A stretch of 64,000 nt of DNA from Lactarius indigo (Eukaryota > Basidiomycota > Agaricomycetes > Russulales > Russulaceae). Positions 41,880 to 54,129 of the stretch are shown piece by piece (position 1 is the first letter of the stretch; every line of letters begins with the position of its first letter). The DNA lies in the NCBI GenBank assembly GCA_025766275.1, contig JAFKAC010000008.1:1798001-1862000 (forward strand), read 5' to 3'. Made by a program: the position numbers and the translations under genes. The notes beneath the pieces are model-generated. The model searched no databases, was not told where the DNA came from, and saw only the letters and a program-made list of their open reading frames with translations.

Positions 41880-43921
41880 ACACACCTCTATTATGGCTGC
41901 TGAAGAGGGCAGACTTGTTCAACCTTTTAGTGAATAATTTTCCGCTGCTCCTCCGGGCGGGATAAACCCTATTTTTACCATGCGGGTTGCAATAGATTGC
42001 ACACCGCTTTTTCACGCTCCGACCGTGTGACTTTATTTTTACCCTCACTCTTACCATGGAAACTAGTGCCGAATTTTTTGTGCTGTACGGTATCTAGAGC
42101 CAAGATCACTTATTGTTTTTTCAGCCCATTCTTTTGTTCAAGTTCCACAGTGTGTGGACCGTAGTTCAGGCCATTCGTAGAGTCGAATGATAATTGGTGT
42201 AGATTTTCTATAGGCAAAACAATTGGGTAAACACTATATGGTGCATGGCTAATGCAGACAAGAGTGTAGATGTATCGCTGATACCCTCTCCTGCCTGTGT
42301 AAATCCTATTAAGATCGTGAATTTTTGACACTTTCCCATCACCTTTTAGGCCTCAAAAAATCACTCTAGATACATATAAGACTTTACTGTAGTCGGTGTT
42401 CGTGGCGACGCCGAGGAACGGGAGTGTGCGTGTCACGTGATACCTGCGTTGCATGACGTAGACGATCACGAACCTATCACGGGCCTCGCCTCCTAGCTAG
42501 GTTACCCGTTTGCGCCCCCTCTATGTCCCAGCAGTGTCCCAGCCGACCTCCTTGCAATACTCCTTTACATCGCCTCCACTCGCCTTGTGTCCCATCGGCC
42601 CACCTTGCCGTCTCCCTACCGTAATAGCGCACTCTTCGCACTCTAGGTGTCCCCCTCTCTACCCTCCGCTGCCATCGCCTTCGTGTGAGCGCTGCAGCCC
42701 TCCCCGTCCTCTCATCGCCCTCACTGCTCTCTCACAGCTGCCTCTCCCTCCGCACGCTCCCTCCTCTCTCCTTGCCCCAGCGAGGTATCGCCCTGCACTT
42801 CTTACACTCCTCACCGCTTCGGAGAAGCACTTCCGCCCGCCCAGTTGCAACGGTCGAGCCCAAAAAGTGGAGGTGCAATGATTGGGCCTGCGTTGGAACC
42901 TCTACTGAAGGGGTCGGCCCATCCATTCTTCACTAATCTCAAGTGCGGTGCCACCGAGGCCAGGGTTGGTCCTTATTTTCTCCCTATCTGTGTGGGCAAA
43001 GTCGACTGGTTGAAAGAGACTCAACGAGACGGACTCCTGTAGCCACGGAGAAAACAGTTATGCTGTTGGCCAATGATGGTGTGTAGTTCCCCTTGTGATC
43101 TTCTGACGAAGTTTACTTACCATATGGTGCCATGGTTGTAGCTCGAACCCTTGAAGGTAGTGGGTACACCCCCTGCGACCCTGGCAGCTCGAAGGACTTA
43201 GCACCACGCGACCGGCCATCAGGAAAATGCTCGTACAGGTCCGCACTCAGGGCTAGGTAGACAGACCGGCATCTTGGACACCTCGAGTAGTAAACTCCCA
43301 ACCATTGCTACTCAACGTGACGACCTGTGACGCTACCAAACAGTACGATCCCGGCAGAAATAGGGCCCAGCATTACCCTCACCCTTGTTACGTTAATGAG
43401 TACACTATCAGGTTCAAGGAAGTCTCGGGCCTTACGAGGGGCAATGGTGAGAGCTCGTAACCCGTCATATGGAGTTGTTTGGCTGGTTTCTGAAGATCAT
43501 TATCAATTCGAACGAAAACCATCCAAATACACGTTCACTGCGCATCCACCCTTTCAAATCACCCTAACGTATCACCCTACACCTAGCTCTATAGAAGGGA
43601 CAAAGTCGTGTGTCGCGAGAGGGCCCATTATCAAAAGAGGGAAAAAATGCGTTGGCGTCCTAAACTGGAATCGGTCACGATCGGACCATGGTGCGACAAC
43701 GGAAGAGTGCCTTGACGAGGCGGATTTCTGCCACACCCTCCACCGCAACTATAATATGTCACCGAGTCACTGTAGCCTACTGTACCGAAGAATCGTGAAA
43801 AAAAACGGAAAGCGTCAGAATAAACACTGGCGCACTTCGCCGCCTTCTCTACTAAACTGAAACCCGCGTCCACCAACCTACACTTTCTCTCGCGGCCGTT
43901 AAATTTGGCAGTTCATTCGTG
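41880..43921. other. Spacer between RFARGLPPLPP genes 2 and 3
   Basis: 41880-42130 is the 3' flank of the gene, found inverted at 15530-15800 and 23390-23640. 42480-42880 is pyrimidine-rich on + and holds long but low-complexity open frames judged non-coding. 43560-43760 is the duplicated upstream region of gene 3. No other feature is seen. Confidence 0.45.
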
Positions 43922-44920
43922 ATGCAGAGATTTACCTTCCTACTTCTTGCGGCTTTGGTCGCCCGTTGGGAATCATTATGGAACCTGTTGAGGCTTCTTT
44001 TCTCACGAAGCACCAGACGAACAAACGGCGCAAGGGTCCCTGCCCTTCCCCCTGGCAGCCGGTTGAGGACAGGCAGGGCGTGGAGATTTCCCTTCTTTGA
44101 AAGTGATCCGTCCTGTTGATTGGGGGCCATGCCGATAACTGCGAAGCATGGCTAGTTTTTGCCACGGCCTGGTTCGTCAGAATAAGTAGGTCGTTCTCCA
44201 AGTGAATACCCTTGCTGTAATATCGTCGCCGCTCCTTCAGCGTACACGGTCGTCTCGAGGTACGTTGCGCTGTCAACAACACCAGAGTAGGCTAGGTCTT
44301 GAATGACAAGACCAGAGGCCTGTGGATATCACTCGTAACCTCTGGTCTTCTGTACCTCACGTCTCTTCATAGAAGGACTCATTCTCGAGGAGGATCCCAA
44401 TCCTCTCGACGATTCCGAACTCGAATCATGTGGCCGTAGTACGCTATCGCACCTGGCGGCTTCGTCCATCCATCTCGCCTTGGCTCGTTTTCTCACTACG
44501 GACCCACAGGGCCACAGGTTCTCTGCTCCCTGGTTCATCAGTGGACCTGGTGACCACCATTTGTCACCTTAAAATACAAAGTTAATCACTTGACCACCAT
44601 GCCCCAGTCCTGACCTTTGAATCAAGGAGGCAAGACAGCCCAGATCCTGCATTGTATTTAGGCAACGATCTTATCTGTTCCTGCAGAAGATTCGGTGATC
44701 TGTTTATAAAACCGGGAGCGCTCAACGGAGAGTGCCTGCCGTCTCTTGATCCTTGGTGCTGACTTGAATGTGGTCGACGCGCTTTTCTTTAGCGACCTTG
44801 ATCATGACGGTACCGAAGTCCAGCCTACCTCGCTTTCGATCCTAAGCTGAACATGTTAAACATGACAGTTAACGCCACTGTGATCCACAACCTCTACTTG
44901 CAGCGCCCTGTCGTATGTGC
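43922..44920 (+). pseudogene. RFARGLPPLPP-family pseudogene 3
   Basis: The signal peptide start (MQRFTFLLLAALVA) is followed by a deletion that throws the frame; GLPPLPP survives only as a shifted, eroded trace (VPALPPG). The second exon equivalent (GGTCGTCTCGAGGTACG, about 44250) reads RLEVRCAVNNTRVG and then TAG. Later exon traces remain near 44560 (CACCTTAAAATACAAAG) and near 44800-44840 (the TNPDNTKVQP equivalent). It lies in tandem with genes 2, 4 and 5. Confidence 0.75.
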
Positions 44921-46026
44921 TCCCTCATTACCTTTTGGCTGCCTTCACAGACCGCATTTTAGTGGGGAGCATTTACTGTACGTACTTTTCTGGTGAACCA
45001 TCTCTTCCTCTTGCGCGTCATTGTTTTGCCGGGCGGCATTCTCAGCCTTCACACGCTTACAGTATCGTGATAGATTTCACGAGTATCCACTCATTCAAGC
45101 TCCGATCGTGTGATTCTTTTTACCCGCCCTTGTACCCATCCCACCCATAGACTACTCTTACTATGCCCACTCACGGCGTACCATCTGTACATGTGCTGTG
45201 CTGTACTATCTAGGGCTCGTGGACTTGTTTTTTTCGGCTTCGGCCCGTTCTTTTGTTTCACGGTGGTAAACTGCAGTTCGATCCGTTGTGGGATCACCGG
45301 ATAAATGAAATGGCAACTTGGTGTGTCACGCGATTAGTCAAGATTCTGCCAGGAAATAAGCGCGATGTTCAAAATCACCCGAATTTGCAAATTCTTCCGT
45401 AGCGTTGGCTCAGGTTGACTCGGCGCCTTGCTTGGTGCCACTGTGCAGAGCCCTCAACCTCAGCACAGCCCCAAAGTCGATACATGAAGAAAAAGTAAGC
45501 TGAGAACACACCAGTTGACAAACGGTGATTCATCGTTCTGTGTGTGGAACTTGTGGAGTGATGTCAGGGTAACTTTAATTTTGATCTCATACGTACACCC
45601 AATCACATACTGATCGCCCTAGCTTGGCTTTCCCGTGCTTGGCCCATCCATTGATTCCATTCCGCCGAAAGTTTGGCGAACGCGATCGCAATGACTCGCG
45701 GACGGCGGGCGGCTTGGTTGGCGGTCTCCATGTGTGCATACAGTACCTGAGTCTACGGAAGCGCTCCGAGCTATGTTACTGTAAGAAACGTCAGCATTGT
45801 TGTCTGAACAACTTCCCACGAGATTTGGGAGACGCCAAATAAATTCCGGAGACGAGCTCTCCTTTTTTCTCTCTCTTCATTACTCCCTCCCTCTCCCTTT
45901 CCCTCAGCCCCCGTTCTTCTCGTTGCGCGGTTTTGTCCCAGTCCTTCATTTATTCTTATTCTCAAGGTCCCACAGTCGTTCTTTACACGGACAAACACCG
46001 CAACGCCACCCGGAAAAAAAAATCCA
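44921..46026. other. Spacer before RFARGLPPLPP gene 4
   Basis: 44930-45250 is the family 3' flank (compare 41860-42120). 45300-45850 shows no recognised feature. 45860-45925 is a pyrimidine-rich tract about 100-170 bp before the next ATG, a common promoter feature of fungal genes; no clear TATA was seen. Confidence 0.4.
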
Positions 46027-47040
46027 ATGCAGAAATTCGCTGTTGTTCTTTTTGCCCTCGTCGCTCTCTTCGCGATTGTCCCTTCGCCCGCGAGCGCTCT
46101 TTCGCAAGTGAAGCGCGAGACGAACGCCGACCGATTTGCTCGCGGTTTACCCCCTCTCGCGCCCACCCGTCGTTCCTCTGCCAAACGCCATCAAAATTCA
46201 CAGGTCCCGTACGCAGCAAACATTGTTTTTACCTATTATGGCGTTCTCCTTCGCTTACCTATTCCGGATTCTATGTAGTCGTTCGGGCCGCATCCAAGTT
46301 CGTGATCATGGGAATGGCAACTCTCACGGCTTCATCCAAAACGGTCCGACTGGCCCGTACGTCTATCAGTGCCTTGACGTCATGCGCTAAGCTCACAAGA
46401 TGCTCTTCTTACTCTTTTCCTCAGTCATGGTGTCAACCACGGTGACAATTCTGACTACAGTGACCTCAATGTGATTTACAACCCGGCCGAGAAGAGCATC
46501 TACTGTCTTGTGAGCACTTTAGGAACTATAGTTTCTAGAAAATTCTTGATTCCTTTATGATATAGGGCCCACGTTTCACTGGAAACGGATTCTACCTCGG
46601 TGCCCCTGACAGCTCCAGTATTTTAGGTGACCATTCTACAGCGTAAGTTCTCAGATCTTGTCACTCTAACCCCGGGCACCTTATCCGTCGTTATCAGCTA
46701 TGTCACTATCACCAATGTCGAAATTGGCGTTACGACTGGTAGGGGAATCTAGTTTCCTGGGCTGTGCCATGATGCTGATAGGGTTCCTGTAGCTCAAGCT
46801 GGTATCTGGATAATCGATGCGGTTACTGGTGAACTTACCGCTATCTGGGTGAACCATGACGGCAGCACCGTCACTGTTAGCTGTGTCTACCACTCAGTTG
46901 ACAACATCCTTATCCTTGTCGGTGACCCCGATGCCTTCATTAGCCAGAATCAGGGTTGGGAGCTAGTGGTATGAATATTGGCTAATTTCTTCTTTGACCC
47001 CTTCTGACTTGTCCTTTTTTAGAAACTAATCATCGTTTAA
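46027..47040 (+). CDS. Small secreted RFARGLPPLPP-family protein 4
   Basis: Seven exons join in phase: 46027-46208, 46279-46356, 46425-46509, 46566-46642, 46698-46738, 46793-46968 and 47023-47040, giving 218 aa. It has a signal peptide (MQKFAVVLFALVALFAIVPSP), KRETNADRFARGLPPLAPTRR, then a beta-rich body: GRIQVRDHGNGNSHGFIQNG, SDYSDLNVIYNPAEK, GNGFYLGAPDSSSILGDH, YVTITNVEIGV and AGIWIIDAVTGELTAIWVNHDGS. It is diverged from copies 1 and 2 but keeps their exon boundaries and phases, so it is the best reference model for the family. No catalytic residues stand out. An adhesion, carbohydrate-binding or effector role is conceivable but not shown. Confidence 0.8.
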
Positions 47041-47562
47041 CTGATTACTTTACGCTATGGTCATTCGTCGGGCCTCGAAGCAGTTGTTTGTCTAATGGCC
47101 CTGTTACCCCCCGTACTAATCTCTGCACTTTCTTGTGCTACCGGTACTTCCCCCTGAGACATTTTATATAGCTGATATCTCCATGTCCGTGTTCTGTCTC
47201 CTGTTTCTTCACTGCCGTAACATACCAGTACCCCTTTTGCGGCGCGAATCTTTGACCATTGAAATTAGTCGGAATCTAGCGCTCGTTCCCACTACCTGGA
47301 ATGCTCGGTTGAGGAAGTCTTCGGTCTACTTTGACCGCTTTTCAAATTTTGAGGCGCCCACTGAATGATGGATGCTTACCATGGGCCTGATGGAAGTCAC
47401 CAATTCACTGGCCCGAAGGAAGTCATCAGTTGGCAAGTGCCAAGCGGCACAGGTACCCAAATCGTGCGGCACGGCATGACACCTGCTCATATTAACCGCA
47501 AGGAAACAATGCTCTGAGTCTCAGTACAAACCCCCCTTTTGTGCTTCTTGCTCCTCGCTGCA
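47041..47562. other. Spacer between RFARGLPPLPP genes 4 and 5
   Basis: No coding pattern recognised; promoter and 3' untranslated sequence presumed. Confidence 0.3.
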
Positions 47563-48759
47563 ATGCATAGACTCGCGGTTGTGGTCCTGACCTTCTTCGC
47601 CCTCTTCACTTCTGTCCTACCTCATGTGCTCGTACGCGCCGAGACCAATGCAGACCGTTTCAGGCGCGGTGCTCCACCTCTTCCCCCAACCCGACGTGAC
47701 AGTGCAATTCGGGCAGATTCGTCCCCGAAGCCACCGCTAACGTAGGTTTCCCTGTAATGGACCTTGGATTTTCCATTCGAGTCCATAGCTTTGATTGCTT
47801 CTCGACATTGAATTCCCATCTAACATGCTTTGCAGTGTAAGCGGGCACCTAGTAGTCCGCGACATCACGGGGCGCCACGTGCTCGGGTACATGCAGAACA
47901 GCGACTCTCGCAGCCCGTGAGTCGAGCGCGCGAATGCTGTCTGTGCGCACGCAAGACCAATATCCCCTCGCTTGACTTTAGCATCATTGGCGTGAGCCCT
48001 CTTAGTTCCCCACAGTCAGCTCGTCTTCAGGCAACGTACTCGGGTTCTGCGCACACTCTCGTTGCTACCGTAAGCAATTTCACATCTCTTGCAGTTCGCC
48101 TCCTCGTCGTTATTTAGACACTTGTGACCTTTAGAATGCCCTGTTTCCTGCGCCCTTCTTTCTTGGATCCCAGTTCCCCTACTTCAATGACCCTGGGGCC
48201 TCCCCTCCTGAGTACGTCTAATTTTTACGCCGCGTGTACTACGTCAGCAAGCGCCGGCTCTAACTTCTCTTTTTCCTCGGGAACAGGGAGATTCTCTTCA
48301 CAAATGTCATTGAGAGCCGTACGATCTGACCCATTTTTTGACACGAATATGCACTAATGGCCAATCACCCCCCACTGACACATAGCTGGCGCAGAAGTCT
48401 GGAGTTACCAGCAGTATACGCGTGAGCTAACGAGCAAGTCCATTTCATAATTCATATCGCCCTGCGGCGCGGGCAGCCGTCGGCTCACTTTCTGGCTGCA
48501 TTTTTTTTTTTTTTCTGTACAGTCGCACTCCCGAAACCGAGCGGTGGTTCTGTCAAGGCCGTCTTTGCGTGGGACACGCTCCAGAATGCCTTGGAACTTG
48601 TGACGGACGTGCCCACATATCTCGCTGCCGCGTGGGAATCTGAACCGCATGACCAGCAGCCTGTTCTGGTGGTGCGTTCTACGCCCCTCTCGCATTCTTT
48701 TTCTTCCATCACATTAACGCCCATCATGTAGAGGTTGTATTTCGGGAACGAGGATTGAA
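47563..48759 (+). CDS. Small secreted RFARGLPPLPP-family protein 5
   Basis: The most diverged member. Signal peptide (LAVVVLTFFALFTSVLP), then RAETNADRFRRGAPPLPPTRRD. Exons join as PLTVSGHLVVRDITGRHVLGYM, then PIIGVSPLSS through YSGSAHTLVAT, then NALFPAPFFLGSQFPYFNDPG, then EEILFTNVIES, then VWSYQQYT, then LALPKPSGGSVKAVFAWDTL through AAWESEPHDQQPVLV, and a last short exon RLYFGNED with TGA at 48757-48759. All introns used are GT-AG and the phases agree. The signal peptide reads VRAETN where the others have KRETN, so the dibasic site before the motif is lost. ATG 47563 is chosen because it opens the signal peptide; an upstream in-frame GTG would lengthen it. Confidence 0.75.
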
Positions 48760-50759
48760 CCTTTGGCCTATGATCCGTGCTTCGGGCAGACAGTATAGAC
48801 TTTTTTCTCTCAGTTACTTCTGATTCCACGTGCATTGGCACGAATTACGTGAACACTCGCTTGTCATGCTTTCTCTTGTCTCTCTTTTATCGCTTTGATC
48901 GGTTCTTAGATAAGAAAAAAAACATTTGTATGCCCCTGGACACTTACAGTACCCCTTCTCTTTTCTTTGTGTTCATGACGTTCATACGCCACCATGATGC
49001 CTGTGGCGCAGTTTCGTCATTTATTGCTTGTCTTGCTCAAGTTCTAATCAGATGTATGGACCGTTTTTTCGTTGAATCTGAATCAATCGAGGTCGCTTAA
49101 CAATCTACTCGCTAAGCGACGTCATTTTCCAACAAACGTGTGTTATGCATTCAGAGGTAGCTTCAAAGTTCAAAGTAGGGCGGCGGTCAAGGTGGCTGTT
49201 TGGTTGTCGCTCTATGTCGAAGCTCAGGCTTCCCTGACTGAATGCGCAACATGTCATGGCCACATGTGTGCCGAAGGTTCCACTACAGAAAACTTGGGCA
49301 CTGCAATATGTCGAACGTGAATTCAAGTATTATACTGTACAGTACGGTTATCCTTGCGGTTATCACTGGACTTGTCCCCGGAATCGTATTACCAGCCCAG
49401 CATCCGCGTGACCGTGTGAGCATCTGATATCATTTACTAGTGTCCAATAGTGCCTTGGTTCACACATTTTTCTTCTATCTTACAGTAATTCAACTTGCCA
49501 TTGTTGAAGAAAACATTGTGAAGTGGCAGGCCCGCGGCAGCGGGAGGTGACGCTACAATAAATATAGGGCTGAGTCAATCATTAATCACTGGTTATGGTA
49601 ACGCAACTGGCACTACTGACCACCTTGCCATCACATCTTCTCAAGATCTGTAACTTATCGAATTTCGCAACCCCCTTAATACCCGTAGACTGGCGTGATG
49701 GTGAGTACCTAGGCCGCGGCTTCTCGGGCGTTGTTAGTACGGTTGCGCTGCTGATGATATCCGTATTACGACCTTGGCTCTCGGTCGGACGTGTTGAGTA
49801 ACTTAGGCTTTCATTCCATGAAGGCTCCATCAGAGGCGGCGGCTCACACCAAATTGGGAGCATTCCCTCGGACAACAATTGCTCCAAGATTCCTTTCTTT
49901 GTTGGAAACTTCATTATATTAGCTCTGGTCGACCAATCGCCTACAGCGTCAGCGGGTTTGGCTATACATTGGCATAACGCTACCATGACTAATTAATTGA
50001 CGTCGGACCTTTTTTTTCTAGAAAGGAGAACCCTATTGAGTGCATTTTGGAGTACAGAACCATAGCAGTACGTGTGCTGTCTTTCGTTGGGGAAGCCACG
50101 ATATTCTGAGATCGAGTTCACATGCGACTGGAGCGCATACAGTGACCGCGGTCTCGCGTCTCCCCCGCCGAATTAGGGTTACCTACCACAATCCTTAGAG
50201 CTGGCGTCGTCAGGGCACATCCCTCCCCCCGAAATTCACTATTCATCATTGCTACTCTTTTTTTTATTCTGTAAGACTTCGCCGAGCTACGTTTGCTCTG
50301 AAGTCGCCAGTGTCCAAACTTCAAACGTTCAAGTTTTCCTGTTTGGGGCTAATAGCGTCTACCAGGCACACGTTTTCTCGGAGCGGTCTAGAGGATGTAC
50401 CACTCAGAGACCTCTACCAGACTTGGGACTTAGCAGTTACCCCTGGGTGTTTCAGGCTGGCCTGCAATTTACCACATGGCTTAGCGTTTTGGAGTGCATC
50501 GTTCTTTCGGTCGTTAGGTTCTCTGGGTTTGGTGCCGTACTCAGCCCTCGGTAACAGAGAGTTGACCCGATCTTCTCACCTTTTTCGAGTTGAACGTCCC
50601 AGAGATTACGGCTTTGGTTTTACGGGAGCAATGACCCGCGCTCGTTTCAAATTTTTGGTTCTGTTGAAACAATGACGGCTCCGCGGAATCCATATTTGTG
50701 ATTGACTTCTACACCAACTAACTTCCTTTTTCTGTAGCGCCCTTTGGAGGGTAATACCG
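48760..50759. other. Spacer before the P450 gene
   Basis: Two kilobases without a recognised gene. A minus-strand open stretch of 134 codons (49986-49582) has no family resemblance that I can see. A T-run lies at 50257-50266. Confidence 0.35.
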
Positions 50760-50767
50760 TATAAAAA
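50760..50767 (+). promoter_or_regulatory. TATA box of the P450 gene
   Basis: TATAAAAA, 63 bp before ATG 50823. Confidence 0.6.
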
Positions 50768-50822
50768 TGAGAGGGCGAGCACGGCAGCCCATCTTTCGCC
50801 CGAGAACTCTGAGAGCGCCACA

Positions 50823-53240
50823 ATGGGGGCCAATATCAGTTCGCTTTCCATTTTCCTAGCTGCCGTCGTCGCTTTCATAACTTATACATATTTTCGTCGC
50901 CGCAATTCGTTCCTCAGCCAGCTCCGAGGACCCAAATCACCTTCTTTTTGGATCGGTAGGCAATATTGTTTTTTTTGCTTCCGCGTCCTGTGTGAACATC
51001 TCACTAACCCCCTCTCCATGGCCAACTGTACTAGGAAATGAAGGAGACCTTTTCTATCAGAAAGAAGTGGGAGATTGCGAATTTGAGTGGTTGCAGCAGT
51101 TTGGTAGTGCGTGGCGCCGTCGTGGGTGCTTGGGTGTGAGCGTGCTTTACACCTGACGACCGGTTCTTTTCTGATTCTTCCTGATCATTCACTGTAGGAG
51201 GACCACCTTATGGTGGCTGACCCAAAGGGGTTGCAACACATCCTTCACTCCTCGGGATACAATTTTCCGAAAAGAAGAGATATGGTGAAAGTGACGGAGA
51301 TGGTGGCAGGGAAGGGATTGGTCTGTGCCCATGGTACGCCTCTTTCCATAACTTGGAACGAGTCGTTCCGTTACTCCCGATCCGCTGACGCGTATGCCCC
51401 AGGAGAAGTTCACGAACGCCAAAGAAAGATTTCGGCTCCCGTGTTCCTCACCTCTCGATTGAAGATGTTCATCCCAATATTTCAAGAGGCGTCATCCAAG
51501 GTGCCCATTTCAGCTCTAGATCTACTCTTTCCGGTAGTAAATGGTCCATGTTTTTGTCCTTCGTAGCTCGTTCAAAGATGGAGAGATGAACTGGCTACTT
51601 TGGACCCGTCTATTCCATCGCTCATAAATGTTGCTCCATGGATTTCACGCGCAACGCTGGACATAATGGGCCAAGGTGGGCGTCGACGTGTTCTCACGCT
51701 TGGGGGCAATAATTCTGATTGTACATCAAGCCGGCTTTGACCTTCATTTCGGGACCCTCGATGGTGCAGAGACGGAGCTGTCGAAGATGTATGGTGGCCT
51801 ATTGCGAGTATCTCCTCTTTGTGCACTTCAACTCGGAGGTTGGTAGGGCTCAGGAGTGCTAATCTGCCCCCCTGTTGTTTGACAGCATCGATTCCACGCT
51901 GTACCCCACGCCACTCAACATGATCTTCAAGTCTACCTGGCGATATATCCCAGAATTTCTTCTCCAATACATCCGGTACCTTCCGACGCGCGAGTACCGC
52001 CGATTCCGCACATACCTTGATTGTGCACGCGATTTTTCGAGAGAAATCATAAAGAGGAACGCAGAAAACGGTGACGGACCCGACATGATGAGCGTGCTGC
52101 TGCACACGAACGCGTCTGAAGACCCCAAAAACAGAATGAGACACGAAGAAGTTATTGACCAACTCTCGTGAGGATCATGCTACTTGCTAGTTCCCGAGCT
52201 TCGGCCCATCCTCACTGTTTTTTAAACCTTCGTGCGTAGAGCGCTCCTCCTCGCAGGCCAGGAAACGACGGCGAGCACTTTGAACTGGTTCCTCTGGGAG
52301 ATTGCGCGACACCCCGAATCCCAAGGGCGCATCCGAGAAGAGATCGCTGCAATATACAAACGGACCGGTGGGAGTGGTGCAGAGCTATCTGCAGCAGACC
52401 TGGATGGAATGGCATATACACAGGCGGCCCTCAAAGTAATCACTCGTTCTGCTCTTCCGTGCTGTTTCTCAATGGACCTTCTGCTAATACACACAGGAGT
52501 CAATGCGCCTTCATCCCATCATTTGGATGCTTTCGAGGGTGGCAGGACAGGACGACACGATTCCTCTCGCCTTCCCAGTGACCACTAAATCGGGCCAACC
52601 AGTATCATCCATCCCCGTGAAGAAAGGGACAATTATCGACATTGCTCTCCATGCATATCAGCGGTGAGTTTTACAGCAACGCTCTTTGTTTCCATTCCGG
52701 GGGGTATCGGTAGCTGAATCAGCGAGTGAAGGCTGCCAGAGGTATGGGGTGAGGACGCGGGTGAATGGAATCCCGACCGTTTCTTGGAATCAGAGAGCGT
52801 GAAACAGACTTCAATTGGCGTTTATGGCAATTTGTGAGCGTAGTTGCCATCGATGTCCGGAGAGGAATGATGCTTACCTTGTGTTGCATCACAGATTGAA
52901 CTTTTGTAAGCATGATCGTAAGACAGAAAGAAGGCTCGTTCACTCATCCACATTTGTGACGCTCTGTGCAGCTGGTGGGCCCCAAGGGTGCATTGGCTGG
53001 CGATTCGCGTGAGTAAACCCGGCCATCCGAGAATCGACAAATTTAACTCTGTTGGATAGCGTATTTGAAATGCTGGTTATCGTCACCACCTTGGTGAAGC
53101 ACTTCGAGTTATCGCTTCCCGCAGAGCGCGAGGGCGAGAAGACGCCGCGTATCTGCCGCAAGCCGACGGTCATCATGATGCCCATGGTAGAGGGGCAAGT
53201 CGGGCCTTGGATGGGTCTCGTCGTCAAGCCTTTGAATTGA
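50823..53240 (+). CDS. Cytochrome P450 monooxygenase
   Basis: Haem-thiolate monooxygenase, predicted to sit in the ER membrane. It has an N-terminal hydrophobic anchor (SIFLAAVVAFITYTYF), a proline/basic hinge (LRGPKSPSFWIG), then the conserved WRRRGCLGEDHLMVADPKG region, the C-helix-like HERQRKIS, I-helix AGQETTAS (about 52257), K-helix ExxR as ESMRLHP (52497), the EWNPDRF meander, and haem loop FSGGPQGCIGWRFA (about 52972-53009, after splicing). It ends VVKPLN with TGA at 53238-53240. About a dozen exons were followed with consistent phases. One intron (51804-51885) needs a GC donor (GCGAGT). The haem loop has Gln where most P450s have Arg or His (FxxGxRxCxG); the Cys ligand is present. The layout resembles fungal P450s of the CYP5144/CYP5150-like expansion, but the CYP family is not assigned. 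Substrate unknown. Confidence 0.85.
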
Positions 53241-54129
53241 CAAGACCAATCCCGCAAAGCGAGGGCCGGGCGCAGCAAAGCTAAAAGGGTTTTCCGTGTT
53301 GGGAGATTATTCGCCTCTGTTGCATTTCTTCGTGAGGCTAGGCGTGTCCATATCGGCTTTTGGACGGGACTTCGGTGGACATACGACACGGACTAAATCG
53401 AAATAGGTTCATAAATTCATATGTCATCTATCTAACAATTTAGTGACAAGGCGTCTACTTCATGCTTTGCCTCATGTTGCCCCCCGTGTTTTGTTTGCTT
53501 TCTCTTCCGTGACTATTACTACGCTTCTGGAATTGGAGTGCTCAAGTTTATCAAACAATCTCGGCGGCGTTTTACCGGGCAGGTTGGTGGCAGTTCTACT
53601 ATTCGCCGAAGACCAAGGGCGTCAATCAGGCTGACAGTTTCTCGGAATTGTATGGTATAGCGCCCAAACTTGAAGATCACCGCCAGATATAGAACAGGAC
53701 AAGCTGTTTCGGAATTCAGTGTCTCGTTACCATTCGTTCCTGGGCAACGCGCTTCAGACTGTCATTTTTCCACAATATTTCCGGCATCATTTTCGTTCTC
53801 TCGAAGACTGGTGGGCTCTCTATACACCCTCAATTCGAAATCACACTGGAAACCTGGTATCCCTCAGGCTGCATTGACATATAGACTACCTTCTGGTGTT
53901 GAGTTTCCTTTATTCTAGCTTTATTGAGTGGGTAAGTCTCAAATCTTGCGATTGCGTCTCAAGTTCGATCAATATCGCGCGAGTTGCAAAGGTCGTCGTA
54001 CCCGTCTTCGTTCTTAATTGTGGTAAAATAAACAATGAGACGGCCGTCGTGGCCCTCACACCGTGCCAGATAAGATGAAGAGTGTTTGCACTGTGACCTG
54101 TCTCTCGACAGGATCATTCTGAGAGCTCT
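53241..54129. other. Spacer between P450 gene and P450 pseudogene
   Basis: No recognised feature. Confidence 0.3.

Noticed and set aside
42510..42881. 123-codon + frame rich in Pro, Ser and Leu
   Set aside because: Pyrimidine-rich low-complexity DNA without homology or splice context.
43327..43860. 177-codon + frame before the third RFARGLPPLPP copy
   Set aside because: It overlaps the duplicated upstream region of this family (compare 40280-40480), where the frame is not kept.
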